The notes: a model not told the origin generated them from the letters alone. DNA of 64,000 bases from Streptomyces sp. NBRC 110035 (GCF_000829695.1 NZ_BBNN01000047.1:1-64000); one strand, 5' to 3'; shown: positions 1 to 8,939, counted from the first letter of the stretch. Translations and numbers: made by a program.

Positions 1-534
1 GAGGGCACGGTGATCCGCCTCCAAGTCGACCACCTGCCCGGCGGCGCCGACCCGCTGCCGCTATGGCTGTGGTCCTCCCGCACCGGGATGACCAGCCAGG
101 ACGTCGATCTGCGCTGGCAGGCGTTCCTGCGCAGATTCGACCTGGAGCACACCTTCCGCTTCGCGAAACAGACCCTCGGCTGGACCCGCCCCAAGCTCCG
201 TACCCCCGAGGCGGCGGACCGGTGGACCTGGATCGTGATCGCCGCCCACACTCAGCTCCGCCTCACCCGCGCGGCGGCCGCCGACCTCCGCCGCCCCTGG
301 GAGAAGCCGGCCGAACCCTCCCGACTCACTCCGGCCCGCGTCCGCCGCGGGTTCAGGAACATCCGCCCGCACCTGCACAATCCGGCCCGTGCTCCGAAAC
401 CCACAACACCCGGACCAGGCAGGCCGCTTGGATCGAAGAACCAGCGGCCCGCCACCCGCTACGACGTCGGCAAGACCACCAGACGCCCGGAGAGCGTTAC
501 TGAACGCAATCGCCGCAAAGCTCGCAAAGGTTAA
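1..534 (+). pseudogene. Transposase, C-terminal part (cut by window edge)
   Basis: The reading frame is open from the first base, so the N-terminus lies outside the window. The visible 177 residues contain the segment WQAFLRRFDLEHTFRFAKQ followed by TLGWTRPKLRT. This is the late DDE-type region with the catalytic glutamate in LEHTFRF that is found in actinobacterial transposases of the NF041680 kind. The tail after residue 110 is basic and low in complexity, ending RNRRKARKG. No terminal inverted repeat can be seen because the left end is absent, and the sequence after the stop is a degenerate repeat rather than a clear element end. It could be an intact gene cut only by the window edge, or a decayed remnant. 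It marks the left edge as mobile-element territory. Confidence 0.7.
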
Positions 535-540
535 ATTTCA

Positions 541-760
541 AGCTCAGAAGGCCCGGGAACTCGAAGCCCGAGAACCCGGGAACTCACGGCCCGGAAACTC
601 CGGACCCGAGAACCCCAGAGAGCCCGGGGACTCAGCAGGCCCTGAGGCCCGAGCTCGGGGCCCGGGAACTCAGGGAGCTCAGAGCCCGGGAACCGAGCGG
701 GCCCGGGATCTCAAGGCCCGAGAGCCCAGGGACTCAGAGGGCTCGGGGTCCGGGGTCACG
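541..760. repeat. Degenerate G/C-rich short tandem repeat
   Basis: About 220 bases are built from imperfect copies of a unit resembling GCCCGGGAACTC or GCCCGAGAACCC, interspersed with CTCAGGG-type variants. The copies have irregular spacing of roughly 12-24 bases. It fills the space between the transposase remnant and the convergent methyltransferase gene. Frames read through it give repetitive Glu/Pro/Gly/Arg peptides without a start signal, so it is treated as non-coding repeat DNA. The palindromic CCCGGG cores could fold when transcribed and may act as a crude bidirectional terminator. Confidence 0.6.
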
Positions 761-1670
761 CCGCCCTCAGATAGCCCGAGTGCGCCACTTGGCCGAGGAA
801 GGTCAGCCGGGTGTCGGTGGCCATGTGCTTCGCATGGGCCTCCTTGATCCCCGGCCACTTCGGGTGCCCGAAGTCGTCCAGGACGACGATGCCGCCGGGC
901 GCCACGATCCGCTCGGCCCACTCCAGGTCCGCGGCGACGCCGGCGGCCGAGTGGTCACCGTCCACGACGATCACACCGTAGGAGCGGTCGGAGACCAGGG
1001 CCCGTACCCCGGGGTCCTCGGAGAAGCCCTGCTGGATCCGGGTCGCCGCACCGGCGGCGCCCATCATGGCCAGGTTGGCGCGCACGGCCGCTTCGCGCAC
1101 CGGGGTGCCGGAGGCGTCGTCCGTCATGGAGGCGCCGGGCTGGAGCTGTGTCCCCGCGAGCGGGTCGACGACGGTCAGCCTCGGGTCGCGTCCGGCGCGC
1201 TCCATCATCCGGATCAGACCCGCGCCGAACATGCCGTACAGCGTGCCGATCTCAAGGATCTCGTCGTTCGGCGGATCGAGCAGGGGCACGGCGGACAGCT
1301 TGCCGCAGATGTTCATGGTGCCGCCGGCGATCCGGCCGACGCCGAGCGCCTCCAGGGCGACGAGCAGCCGGAAGGCCTGGGCCATGTTGCGTTCCGCGCC
1401 CTCGCGGTCCCCGGTGACCCGGGTCAGCTCCTCGATGCTCCGCTCCAGGTGGGAGGCGGAGGGAAGCCGGGACGCGCCGCGTCCTGTCCCGTCGAAGAGG
1501 AGCTCGAGGGGACGCTGGCGGTTGCGCAGCGTTCTGAGCTCCTGTCTCAACGGTTCGCCCGCGGTGTCCGCGAGGGCCCGTCTGATCTGCCGCTGGATGC
1601 GCTGGTCGATCAGTTCGACGACCGGACGCAGGCCGCGCCGGGCGGCCTTGCTGGTGAGGAGAGCTCGCAT
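756..1670 (-). CDS. Class I SAM-dependent methyltransferase (Methyltransf_24 type)
   Basis: The 304-residue protein has an N-terminal helical region (1-125) and then a Rossmann methyltransferase fold. The glycine-rich SAM loop is in EILEIGTLYGMFGAGLI (about 137-153). Acidic motif II is VVDPLAG, and the strand IVVDGDHSAAGVAADL is followed by GGIVVLDDFGHPKWPGI. This layout matches the O-methyltransferase-like proteins that often sit in sugar- or natural-product-modifying loci. The substrate cannot be inferred. The ATG start has GAGGATCA upstream as a plausible ribosome site. It converges on the transposase remnant and is transcribed in the same direction as the phosphatase gene behind it, with a gap of nearly 200 bases, so it probably has its own promoter. 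Confidence 0.8.
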   Translation of the reverse strand: MRALLTSKAARRGLRPVVELIDQRIQRQIRRALADTAGEPLRQELRTLRNRQRPLELLFDGTGRGASRLPSASHLERSIEELTRVTGDREGAERNMAQAFRLLVALEALGVGRIAGGTMNICGKLSAVPLLDPPNDEILEIGTLYGMFGAGLIRMMERAGRDPRLTVVDPLAGTQLQPGASMTDDASGTPVREAAVRANLAMMGAAGAATRIQQGFSEDPGVRALVSDRSYGVIVVDGDHSAAGVAADLEWAERIVAPGGIVVLDDFGHPKWPGIKEAHAKHMATDTRLTFLGQVAHSGYLRAA

Positions 1671-1863
1671 GGGTCGGTGATCCTCGCTGGGGTGGGAGGT
1701 GCCACCGACCGTAGAGGGCCGACCGGTCGCTCACATAGGACCCTGCCACCGCGCCGCGGAAATCTCTCGATGACGACGCCCCGCCGTCATGGAGTGTTCA
1801 CCCGGTCTTCCCGGTGAGCGGCCCGGCCGGCCGCCGGCCGCCGGCCGAGGTGCCGGAAGAGGC

Positions 1864-4578
1864 TCAGAAGAGGCTCAGGAGGGCCTCTGCCGGGTCGGTG
1901 AGGGTGGTGTCGGCGCCGGGGAGGGGGAGTTCGAACCAGACGGTCTTGCCGCGGGGGGTGCGGCGGGAGCCCCAGGCGGCGCTGAGCAGGCCGACGAGCT
2001 GGAGGCCGCGGCCACCCTCGTCGGTGTCGCGGGCGCGGCGGCGGCGCGGCTGGACCAGACCGGCGTCCCAGACCTCGCAGACCAGGGTGCGGTCGAGCAG
2101 GAGACGGAGCCTGATCTCGCCCTCGCCGTACCGCAGGGCGTTGGTGACCAGTTCGCTGACCAGGAGTTCCGTGGTGTCGACGAGGGGTTCCAGGTCCCAG
2201 GCGAGCAGTTGTGTACGGGCGTACTCGCGGGCGCGGCCCACGCTGCGGGGTTCGCGGGGCAGCGCCCAGTCGCCCACGGAGTCGGCGGGCAGTCCCTGGA
2301 CACGTGCCATCAGCAGCGCGATGTCGTCCTCGCCGTGGTGGGTGTCGAGGGTGTTGAGGACGTGGTCGCAGACGTCCTCCAGGTTCCGGGTGTCGGCGCG
2401 CGGCGGCGCGGAGCCGTCGTGGGGGTCGTCGCCCGACGGCCGGACGGGGTCGGTGAGCGCGCCCACGAAGGCCTGGAGGCCCTCGTCGAGGGGATGGTCG
2501 CGGCTCTCGACCAGTCCGTCCGTGTAGAGCGCGAGCAGGGCGCCCTCGGGCAGCTCGACCTCGACCTCCTCGAAGGGCTCCCCTCCGACGCCGAGCGGCA
2601 GGCCCGGCGGCACGTCCAGCATCAGAGCGGGCTCGCCGGGTTCGACCAGGACGGGCGGCAGGTGGCCCGCGTTGGCGAAGGTGCACCTGCGGGTCACCGA
2701 GTCGTACACGGCGTAGACGCACGTCGCCAGGTAGACCTCGGAGAGGTCGGCCTCCTGGGGGCGGCGGGCGGCCCGGGTCGCCTGCTGGACGCCTCCCGGG
2801 GCGCCGAGGCCCCGGGCGATCTCGTCCAACTGGGAGAGGACCTCGGCGGGTTCGAGGTCGAGCTGGGCCAGGGTGCGGACGGCGGTGCGTAGTTCGCCCA
2901 TCGCCACCGCGGCGCGCAGGCCCCTCCCCATCACGTCCCCGACGACCAGCGCGGTGCGGTGGCCGGGCAGTTCGATGACGTCGAACCAGTCGCCGCCGAC
3001 CTCGCTGGGGCGGCTGGTGGCCGGGCTGCCGGGCAGGTACCGGCAGGCGATGTCGAGGCCGGAGGCCTCCGGGTCGCCGGGCGGGAGCAGGGACCGCTGC
3101 AGTATCAGTGCGCGTTCGTGCTCGCGCCGGTAGAGGCGGGCGTTGTCGATGCAGACGGCGGCGCGCGCGGCCAGTTCCACGGCGAGTTCCCGGTCGCGGT
3201 CCCCGAACGGCTCGCTGCCCTTGGTCCGGGCGAACTGGGCGAGACCGACCACCGTGTCGTGGGCGACCATCGGCACGGCGAGCGTGGACCGCACCAGCCC
3301 GCCGTCCTCGCCCGGCAGGGTCCGCGGGCGGGCGGTGCGCAGGGCGTCCGCGCACGGCGAGTTGAACGCGTAGTGGTGGACGGCGCCGAGTTCGACGGGC
3401 TCGCCGGTGACGCTGAACGGCGCCTCGGAGACGGCGCTGGCGAAGGCGACGCGGCGCACCTCGGCGCTGCCGTCGGCGAGGCCCGGCGGGGTCTCGTCGC
3501 CGGCCAGCAGCCCCTGGTAGAGGTCGACGGTGGCCAGGTCGCAGAATCCGGGGACGGCGACGTCGAGGAGTTCGCGGGCCGTGGTCTCCAGGTCCAGGGA
3601 GTTGCCGATCCGGGCGCCCGCCTCGTTGAGCAGCGCGAGGTTGCGCCGCGCGGCGGCGGCCTCCCGGGCGGCGGCGCGGCGGGCGGTGATGTCCGTCCCC
3701 AGCCATGCGATGCCGATCGGGCGACCGCTGCCGCTGTGCACGCGGTACAGGTTGATGGACCAGTGACGGCGCCCGGCGGAGCCCGGTACGAAGCCCGTGA
3801 CGTGCATGTCCGTGATGGACTGGCCGGTGTCCAGCACCCTGCGCATGGTCGCGTCGACCCGCTCGGCCTCACCGCGCGGCAGATAGCTCTGGACGTCCCT
3901 GCCCCGGTGGTCGTCGGGCGTACCGCCGAAGATGGACGCGAACCGCTCGTTGGCGCGGCGAACCCGCAGGTCGGGGTCGATCAGCAGGAAACCGAAAGGA
4001 GATTGGCCGAAAATGGCCTGCGAAGCGGCGAGGTCGGTCTCGATGCTGCGCAGGGTGCGCACGTCGACGACGATGCAGACGGCCGCCTTCTCCCCCTCCT
4101 CGGTGCGCGTCGGCATGACGTAGACCTCGGCGAGGGCCTCACCGCCGGGCTCGCCGCCCTCCCCCGCGTCGGGGAGCCGGAAGGGCACGACCCCGGTCCA
4201 CTCCCGGCCGTCGAGGATCTCGGCCATCTTGCGCTGGCCCTGCTCGCGCCGGTCCGGGTCGGCGAAGACCGCGATGGGGTCCATCCCGACCGCCCGCCGT
4301 GCGGGGATGCCGAAGATCTGCTCGGCGCGCAGGCTCCACTGGTCGACCAGTCCGTCGGGGCCGATGGAGAAGGACGCGACCTTGATGTAGTCGTACAGGG
4401 AGCCGGGGGGACTGACCTGCCATGTCCCGCCCTCGGACGAGACGTCACCGGCGGGCAGGAGGTCTCCGAGAGGAACGCGGGAGGAGACATCGCCGGAGGA
4501 GGGGCCGTCCTCGGCCCCGGCCCTTGCGCCGCCCGACGGGTCCTCGGACTCCGTGGCCTTCGCTGGTATCTCGCTCAC
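1864..4578 (-). CDS. PAS-PAS-GAF-SpoIIE phosphatase with fused RsbW-like ATPase domain
   Basis: This 904-residue multidomain regulator has two PAS domains (about 55-165 and 190-300), a GAF domain (about 325-485), a PP2C/SpoIIE serine phosphatase domain (about 510-740) and a C-terminal HATPase_c_2 domain (about 775-895). Phosphatase motifs seen are GGDWFDVI, GDVMGRG, NAGHLPPVL, YTDGLVESR and GEDDIALL. The ATPase N-box is ELLVSELVTNALRYGEG and the G-box is DEGGRGLQLVG. Such proteins dephosphorylate anti-anti-sigma factors (the RsbU role) and may also act as the kinase (the RsbW role), so one chain could hold both opposing activities. The start chosen is GTG at 4578, preceded by GGAGGGG nine bases away. 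An in-frame ATG 28 codons upstream lacks a ribosome site. The protein is cytoplasmic with no membrane segment. The signal sensed by the PAS and GAF domains is unknown. Confidence 0.9.
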   Translation of the reverse strand: MSEIPAKATESEDPSGGARAGAEDGPSSGDVSSRVPLGDLLPAGDVSSEGGTWQVSPPGSLYDYIKVASFSIGPDGLVDQWSLRAEQIFGIPARRAVGMDPIAVFADPDRREQGQRKMAEILDGREWTGVVPFRLPDAGEGGEPGGEALAEVYVMPTRTEEGEKAAVCIVVDVRTLRSIETDLAASQAIFGQSPFGFLLIDPDLRVRRANERFASIFGGTPDDHRGRDVQSYLPRGEAERVDATMRRVLDTGQSITDMHVTGFVPGSAGRRHWSINLYRVHSGSGRPIGIAWLGTDITARRAAAREAAAARRNLALLNEAGARIGNSLDLETTARELLDVAVPGFCDLATVDLYQGLLAGDETPPGLADGSAEVRRVAFASAVSEAPFSVTGEPVELGAVHHYAFNSPCADALRTARPRTLPGEDGGLVRSTLAVPMVAHDTVVGLAQFARTKGSEPFGDRDRELAVELAARAAVCIDNARLYRREHERALILQRSLLPPGDPEASGLDIACRYLPGSPATSRPSEVGGDWFDVIELPGHRTALVVGDVMGRGLRAAVAMGELRTAVRTLAQLDLEPAEVLSQLDEIARGLGAPGGVQQATRAARRPQEADLSEVYLATCVYAVYDSVTRRCTFANAGHLPPVLVEPGEPALMLDVPPGLPLGVGGEPFEEVEVELPEGALLALYTDGLVESRDHPLDEGLQAFVGALTDPVRPSGDDPHDGSAPPRADTRNLEDVCDHVLNTLDTHHGEDDIALLMARVQGLPADSVGDWALPREPRSVGRAREYARTQLLAWDLEPLVDTTELLVSELVTNALRYGEGEIRLRLLLDRTLVCEVWDAGLVQPRRRRARDTDEGGRGLQLVGLLSAAWGSRRTPRGKTVWFELPLPGADTTLTDPAEALLSLF

Positions 4579-4867
4579 GCGAACCGTCCCCTCCAGCTCA
4601 CCGCGTCCGGCACCGGTCACCGGGGGCGGCTGCCCGCAGTATCCAGCACTACGGCGCCGCACAACACGGTGTTCACGATCACAGCACGGTCCCGATGCTT
4701 TTCGGTCCGGTCTGTGAGAACACTCCCCGTCTTCTAACCAGCGGACACGTCATCGAACCCCCTTCTTCGACAACCGTCGGGGGCCTGAACCGGCCGCCCG
4801 GCGGAAGGGCCCGTGCGGACACCGGCGAGGAGCGGTGCAGCGGCTGTTTTCAGCCGGGGGCGAACGC

Positions 4868-5266
4868 TCATTTCGGCACGGCGAGTTCGAACCACACGGT
4901 CTTGCCGACGTCGCCGGACCGGGTGCCCCAGCGGCGGGCGGTACGGGCGAGGAGCTGCAGTCCGCGCCCGCCCTCGTCCTCGGGCCGGGCGAACCGCTCG
5001 TACGGAAGGCCCGGCAGCGGGTCCGAGACCTCCACCCGCAGGACCCCGTCGAGGCCGGAGGGACGCAACAGGCGGACGCCGATGGGGCCGGTGGCGTGCC
5101 GGAGGGCGTTGGTGACCAGTTCACTGACCAGCAGGGCCGCCTGGTCGTCGACGCAGTCGAGGCCCCAGCCGTGCAACTGGGCCCGGACCGTGGAGCGCGC
5201 CGCACCCGCGGCGCCCGGGTCCGCGGGGAAGGTCCAGGTGACGTGGTCGCCCTCGGTGTCGGCCAC
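4868..5266 (-). CDS. RsbW-like anti-sigma factor kinase (HATPase_c_2)
   Basis: The 132-residue single-domain protein has the GHKL ATPase fold. The N-box is ALLVSELVTNALRHATG (about 45-61), there is a VSDPLPG strand, the G-box is EDEGGRGLQLLA, and a C-terminal WGTRSGDVGKTVWFELAV follows. It is the size of stand-alone RsbW/SpoIIAB-type kinases that sequester sigma factors and phosphorylate anti-anti-sigma proteins. The start is GTG at 5266, preceded by a near-perfect GGAGGTGATC with seven bases between. The longer frame reaching 5362 has no such site. It is transcribed toward the large SpoIIE phosphatase with a gap of nearly 290 bases, so a functional pairing is plausible but not proven. No STAS-domain partner is in the window. 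Confidence 0.85.
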   Translation of the reverse strand: MADTEGDHVTWTFPADPGAAGAARSTVRAQLHGWGLDCVDDQAALLVSELVTNALRHATGPIGVRLLRPSGLDGVLRVEVSDPLPGLPYERFARPEDEGGRGLQLLARTARRWGTRSGDVGKTVWFELAVPK

Positions 5267-5455
5267 CGGATCACCTCCGTCCCTCACCGGCGGCCGGTCC
5301 ACCGCCCGCGCTCCGTTCCACGGACCCCGACCCCGTGGGACCAATGGGCTCATACCCGGCATGGGTGGTCGAATACCGTCTTCGACTCCACGTCATGACA
5401 CGCGGGACGGTGATGCGGAGCGCGGCGCGCGCACCCGTCCGCCGCGGCGCGTGCG

Positions 5456-5872
5456 TCACCCGCCCCGCGCGGTGAGGTCCAGATGGGCGAGCAGGTCGCG
5501 GACGGCCGGCACGTCGTGGTCCAGCCAGTCGACGTCCCAGATCTGCGCGGGAGTCAGCCAGCGCAGCCGGTCGTGGTCCTCGAGAGGCTCGGGGGCGGCG
5601 GATCCCGGGCGCAGGCGGGCGGTCCACACCCGCATCACGTACGGCGCCCTCAGCACCCACTCCCCCGGCACGCGCTCTTCGGCCTCGGCGTCCACACCGA
5701 GTTCCTCACGCAACTCCCGCACGACAGCCGCTTCTTCGGCCTCACCCGGCTCGACCTTGCCACCCGGCAGCTCCCAGCGCCCGGCCAGGTCGACGGGGGC
5801 GCTGCGGCGGGCGGCGAGCAGCCTTCCCCCGTGCCACAGGGCCGCGCCGACCACCACGATCCGCTCACTCAT
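5456..5872 (-). CDS. Nudix hydrolase (MutT family)
   Basis: The 138-residue protein carries a complete Nudix box, GGKVEPGEAEEAAVVRELREE followed by LGV, at about residues 37-60, which fits the GX5EX7REUXEEXGU signature. The rest is short, as in (d)NTP pyrophosphohydrolases of the MutT/CTP-diphosphatase kind. It probably sanitises oxidised or non-canonical nucleotides in the cytoplasm. The substrate cannot be assigned. There is no good ribosome site before the ATG, but TAGGCT lies seven bases upstream on the minus strand, so the mRNA may be leaderless. The gene stands alone between a SPOR mini-protein and the anti-sigma kinase. Confidence 0.9.
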   Translation of the reverse strand: MSERIVVVGAALWHGGRLLAARRSAPVDLAGRWELPGGKVEPGEAEEAAVVRELREELGVDAEAEERVPGEWVLRAPYVMRVWTARLRPGSAAPEPLEDHDRLRWLTPAQIWDVDWLDHDVPAVRDLLAHLDLTARGG

Positions 5873-5976
5873 GCGCCGGAGCCTACGGCAGACCCGGGGG
5901 GCCTGCCCCGAACGCGACAGGACGGGACGGGGGGCGGACCGCGTCGCGGTGGGGTCCGTGAGGGATCGGCGGGAGA

Positions 5977-6165
5977 TCAGTCGGAGGGCGTCGCGGTGCG
6001 CCCCATGTGCTCGACCCAGTACAGCTGCTTGTGCCCGCGGCCGTCGAGACTGTCCGCGATCTTCTGCGCCTCGGCGCGGGTCGCGTACCGGCCCACGCGA
6101 TAGCGGTTGCCGTTGTCGTCCTGTCGCACCACGAGCCAGGGAAGCGTGGCCGTGCCGTCGTTCAT
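5977..6165 (-). CDS. SPOR-domain mini-protein
   Basis: The 62-residue protein has a single SPOR-like beta-alpha-beta unit: LPWLVVRQDDNGNRYRVGRY, then ATRAEAQKIADSLDGRGH. SPOR domains bind denuded peptidoglycan when exported, but this protein has no signal peptide or membrane segment, so its role here is probably different or cytoplasmic. Such free-standing SPOR mini-proteins recur in Streptomyces. GGAGGGG lies just upstream of the ATG as a strong ribosome site. It is monocistronic, and its function is unknown. Confidence 0.75.
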   Translation of the reverse strand: MNDGTATLPWLVVRQDDNGNRYRVGRYATRAEAQKIADSLDGRGHKQLYWVEHMGRTATPSD

Positions 6166-6543
6166 CGCGCCCCTCCGCTTCCCGTCCGCGACCTGCGCCG
6201 CGCCCCGCCCGGTAAGGAATCCCCAGTCCGCATATGCCCGAGCCTACGCCTTGCCTTCACTCAGCGAACATGGGTTTGCACGAAGAGGTACGCAACCGGC
6301 CAGTACGCAGGGGGCGCATCGCGACGAATGCGCCGTGGGCGAGTTCGACGCATCCGGTCAGGGGCACACCGCCCCCGCGCCTGCCGCCGGGGGGTCACCT
6401 GCGAGAACGGCCAGATTCGTGCGGCGCCCGAACGGGCACGCCGCTGCCCGTCGGGGCGAGCGCGCGCCCGGACGGGGCGCAGAGGGAGTGTTCCGGGGTC
6501 GTCGGCGGCTCGGGGTCGCGGTCCGTGACGGCCGCCGGGGCGG
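6166..6543. other. Intergenic region
   Basis: This 378-base gap lies between the SPOR mini-protein start and the end of the GntR gene, both on the minus strand. It should hold the SPOR promoter and the GntR terminator. I see no convincing reading frame, RNA gene or strong inverted repeat. Open frames crossing it are arginine- and proline-rich compositional artefacts. Confidence 0.5.
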
Positions 6544-7296
6544 CTACTTCACCGGGAGGTGGTAGGCGACCCGGTACCGGTCGGCGGGGATCACCACGTC
6601 GGCCGTCTCGACCGGGCGGCCCGAGGCGTAGTACGTGCGCCGGACGACCAGGACGACGTGGCCGGGAACACCGCCGAGCAGCACCAGCTCCTCGGCGAGG
6701 CCGGGGCGGGCGCCGACCTCCTCGGTCACGTTGTCCACGATCACGTCGATGGCGCGCATGCGCTCGACCACGCCCATGCCGCCGAGGGGGCCCTCCTCGG
6801 GCAGCATCACGGGCGTCCGGCCGGTCAGGGCGAGCGGCTCCCAGGAGGTGGAGAGCATCATCGGCTCACCGGCCTCCCGGAAGAGGTACCGGGTGCGCAT
6901 CACCCTGTCCCCCGGTTCGACCCCGAGCCGCTCGGCGACGTCCCCGCAGGCATCGGCCTGCTCGCTGCTCGACTCCCAGGTGCCGCGCACGTCCCCGTCC
7001 GCCTGCTCCTGCCGGAACGGGGTGGCGCCACGCTCCGGGCGGAACCCGGAACGGGCCACGCGCCGGGGCACCGGCCGCTCACGGACGTACGTCCCCGAAC
7101 CGGAGCGGCCCTCGACGAGGCCCTCCGCCATGAGCACCTTGCGCGCCTCCAGCGCGACCGTGTCGGAGACGCCGTACTCCTCGCGGATCCGCGCCTGGGA
7201 CGGAAGGCGGGTGTGCGGGGGCAGCCGACCGTCGACGATCTTCTTGCGGAGATCACCCGCGACGCGCAGATATGCCGGCTGCTCACCGAATGTCAC
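6544..7296 (-). CDS. GntR-family regulator, HutC/UTRA type
   Basis: The 250-residue transcription factor has an N-terminal winged helix (about 5-75, with LPSQARIREEYGVSDTVALE as the helix-turn-helix) and a C-terminal UTRA ligand domain (about 95-245, with VMRTRYLFREAGEPMMLSTS). HutC-subfamily members are usually repressors released by a small metabolite such as a sugar phosphate or amino-acid derivative. The GTG start has GGGAG seven bases upstream. A symmetric element, GCAAC-N5-GTTGC, lies 40-54 bases upstream of the start and could be an autoregulatory operator. No obvious metabolic operon is adjacent, so its regulon is probably elsewhere. Confidence 0.9.
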   Translation of the reverse strand: MTFGEQPAYLRVAGDLRKKIVDGRLPPHTRLPSQARIREEYGVSDTVALEARKVLMAEGLVEGRSGSGTYVRERPVPRRVARSGFRPERGATPFRQEQADGDVRGTWESSSEQADACGDVAERLGVEPGDRVMRTRYLFREAGEPMMLSTSWEPLALTGRTPVMLPEEGPLGGMGVVERMRAIDVIVDNVTEEVGARPGLAEELVLLGGVPGHVVLVVRRTYYASGRPVETADVVIPADRYRVAYHLPVK

Positions 7297-7335
7297 TGGC
7301 CGCTCCCATCAGGTCGTACGGACGGCGACAGCGTG

Positions 7336-7350
7336 GCAACCGTACGTTGC
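7336..7350. promoter_or_regulatory. Inverted repeat upstream of gntR (possible operator)
   Basis: The sequence GCAACCGTACGTTGC forms arms GCAAC/GTTGC around CGTAC. It sits about 40 bases upstream of the GntR start on the minus strand, where a repressor operator would be expected. Assignment to the adjacent regulator is inference from position and symmetry. Confidence 0.4.
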
Positions 7351-7393
7351 ACCAGGCAAGCGAAGGCCAGAGAATCACTCGATGTGATGACAT

Positions 7394-7440
7394 ACCCCCG
7401 CGGGGGTCTTTACGCAGGCACTTTCTCCCCGCTATAGCGG
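7394..7440. promoter_or_regulatory. Two perfect palindromes between gntR and the DUF4190 gene
   Basis: ACCCCCGCGGGGGT (7394-7407) and CCGCTATAGCGG (7429-7440) are perfect palindromes within 50 bases. They lie just after the stop of the DUF4190 gene and about 100 bases upstream of gntR. The first can fold into a G/C stem and could end transcription of the upstream gene. The second has a TATA centre and looks more like a protein-binding site. Confidence 0.4.
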
Positions 7441-7443
7441 ACC

Positions 7444-8652
7444 TCACACCTCGATGCGGTCCTCGTCGGCCCTCCCGCCCCCGGTCCCGCCGTCGCCCCC
7501 GCCCTCGTCCTCGTCCTCGTCGAACACGGGCGGGGTGGTGGCCAGGTCCAGGGCTTCGCGTGCGGGGACCGACCGCTCGGGGTCGATGAGTTCCCAGCCC
7601 CTGTCGTAGTGCGCGTAGAAGGTGTCCACGTCGTCCGCCCCGGCGGCCTTCGCCCATGCGGCCTCTGCCCTCTCGAGGACACCGACGAGATCCGCCACGG
7701 GCTCCTCGGCGGCGGCCGGCCACTCGTGGTCCCGCAGCATCCCGCTCTGCCCGGCGAGCGCCTCGGAGATCTCCCGGGCCCATTCCCGGTGGCCGGGCAG
7801 GTCGTCCTCGACGAACTCCGACTCGGGGGCCCGGTCCAGCGCCGCGTTGATGACGTGTGTGCTCTTCAGGTAGACCACCTGGTCCGCGTCGAGCGTGGTC
7901 CCGTCCCGGCGCAGCGAACCGGTGAGGGTACCGTTCTCGTCCTGGTTGCCGAACACGCAGGTGATGACGCGGTCGCCGTAGTCCCAGCTGTCCCTGGACG
8001 GGGTCAGGTGGTACACGTCCACGTCGGCCGGCAGGGCCCAGCCGTCCATGGCGTAGGCGTCCTCGAGGCCGTAGCACCGTTCGTCGGCGGTGTCGAAGAG
8101 GCTGTCGTCGCCCGGGTAGGGGCCGTCGGGCAGACGGACGGTACCGAAGACCTCCCCGGCGTGCTCCCCCTCGCACGGCACCCGGTCGGCCTCGGTCGCC
8201 CAGCCCACCAGTCCTCCGGGCGAGTCGAAGCAGTCGCCGTCGGCGAGGTCGTGGACCCCGGTGCCGCCCGTCACGGAGACCTCGTCGAGCTCGTCCCAGA
8301 AGACGGCGAGGAGCGCGGCGAGCACGACCCACGCCACCAGCGACACGGAGGACATCACGATCCCGCCGATCGCCATGCCCCGACCCTGCTCCCCCCGACG
8401 CCGGATCTGCCCCAGCGCGACGATCCCCAGCACGAGCCCGACGACCGGCACGAACCACAGCAGGCCGAGGACGAGCGAGGCGATGGCGAGCCCGTTGAAG
8501 CGGGGCGGAGGCCGGAGCCCGTACGGGTTCTGGGGGAACGGCGTTGGCGCGTACGGCGCTTGGGGCCGGGGAGCGGGGTACTGCTGCCCCTGCGGGTGCT
8601 GCCCCGGGGCGTCCTCGGGCCGCCGGGGCCCGTAGGGCGGGGATATGGACAC
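7444..8652 (-). CDS. DUF4190 / septum-formation-domain membrane protein
   Basis: The 402-residue protein starts with a Pro/Gln-rich cytoplasmic tail (1-45). Two transmembrane segments follow, around FNGLAIASLVLGLLWFVPVV and IGGIVMSSVSLVAWVVLAAL (the DUF4190 pair, about 50-115). The long extracellular part contains DLADGDCFDS at its start and paired cysteines (VPCEGEHAGEVFG, ERCYGLEDAY, VITCVFGNQ). This is typical of the actinobacterial septum-formation family. The C-terminus is acidic and Gly/Glu-rich. The start is GTG at 8652, with CAGGAG ten bases before it. A longer open frame upstream is arginine-rich and rejected. The protein probably acts at the cell envelope, and its molecular function is unknown. 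Confidence 0.8.
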   Translation of the reverse strand: MSISPPYGPRRPEDAPGQHPQGQQYPAPRPQAPYAPTPFPQNPYGLRPPPRFNGLAIASLVLGLLWFVPVVGLVLGIVALGQIRRRGEQGRGMAIGGIVMSSVSLVAWVVLAALLAVFWDELDEVSVTGGTGVHDLADGDCFDSPGGLVGWATEADRVPCEGEHAGEVFGTVRLPDGPYPGDDSLFDTADERCYGLEDAYAMDGWALPADVDVYHLTPSRDSWDYGDRVITCVFGNQDENGTLTGSLRRDGTTLDADQVVYLKSTHVINAALDRAPESEFVEDDLPGHREWAREISEALAGQSGMLRDHEWPAAAEEPVADLVGVLERAEAAWAKAAGADDVDTFYAHYDRGWELIDPERSVPAREALDLATTPPVFDEDEDEGGGDGGTGGGRADEDRIEV

Positions 8653-8831
8653 GAGTGCCGTGCTCCTGGTTCTGCCGTGCTGCTGCGGGGACGTGGTGCG
8701 TGCGCCGGCGCGGACCGCCGCCCGGGGCACATGGCTCCGCGCATCGTAAGCGTGCCGTCGGACAGGGCCGTTGAGGGCACCCCCGTTCGAGCGGCCCGCG
8801 CCGGGCGGGACGCCCCGCCCCCGCCCACACG

Positions 8832-8890
8832 CCTCGCCCCCGTGACGGAGGGCCGGATCGGTGATCCGGAGCCCGCTCACGGGGGCGAGG
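8832..8890 (-). terminator. Nested inverted repeat downstream of the subtilisin gene
   Basis: A perfect 14-base inverted repeat (8832-8845 with 8877-8890, arm CCTCGCCCCCGTGA) encloses a second hairpin CCGGATC-GGT-GATCCGG. It lies 50 bases after the stop of the minus-strand protease gene and upstream of the DUF4190 gene, as expected for a transcription terminator. Confidence 0.7.
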
Positions 8891-8939
8891 ACGGGGGACG
8901 GCGTCCCGGGCACCTGCCCGCGGATCCGGTCCCGTCGGA

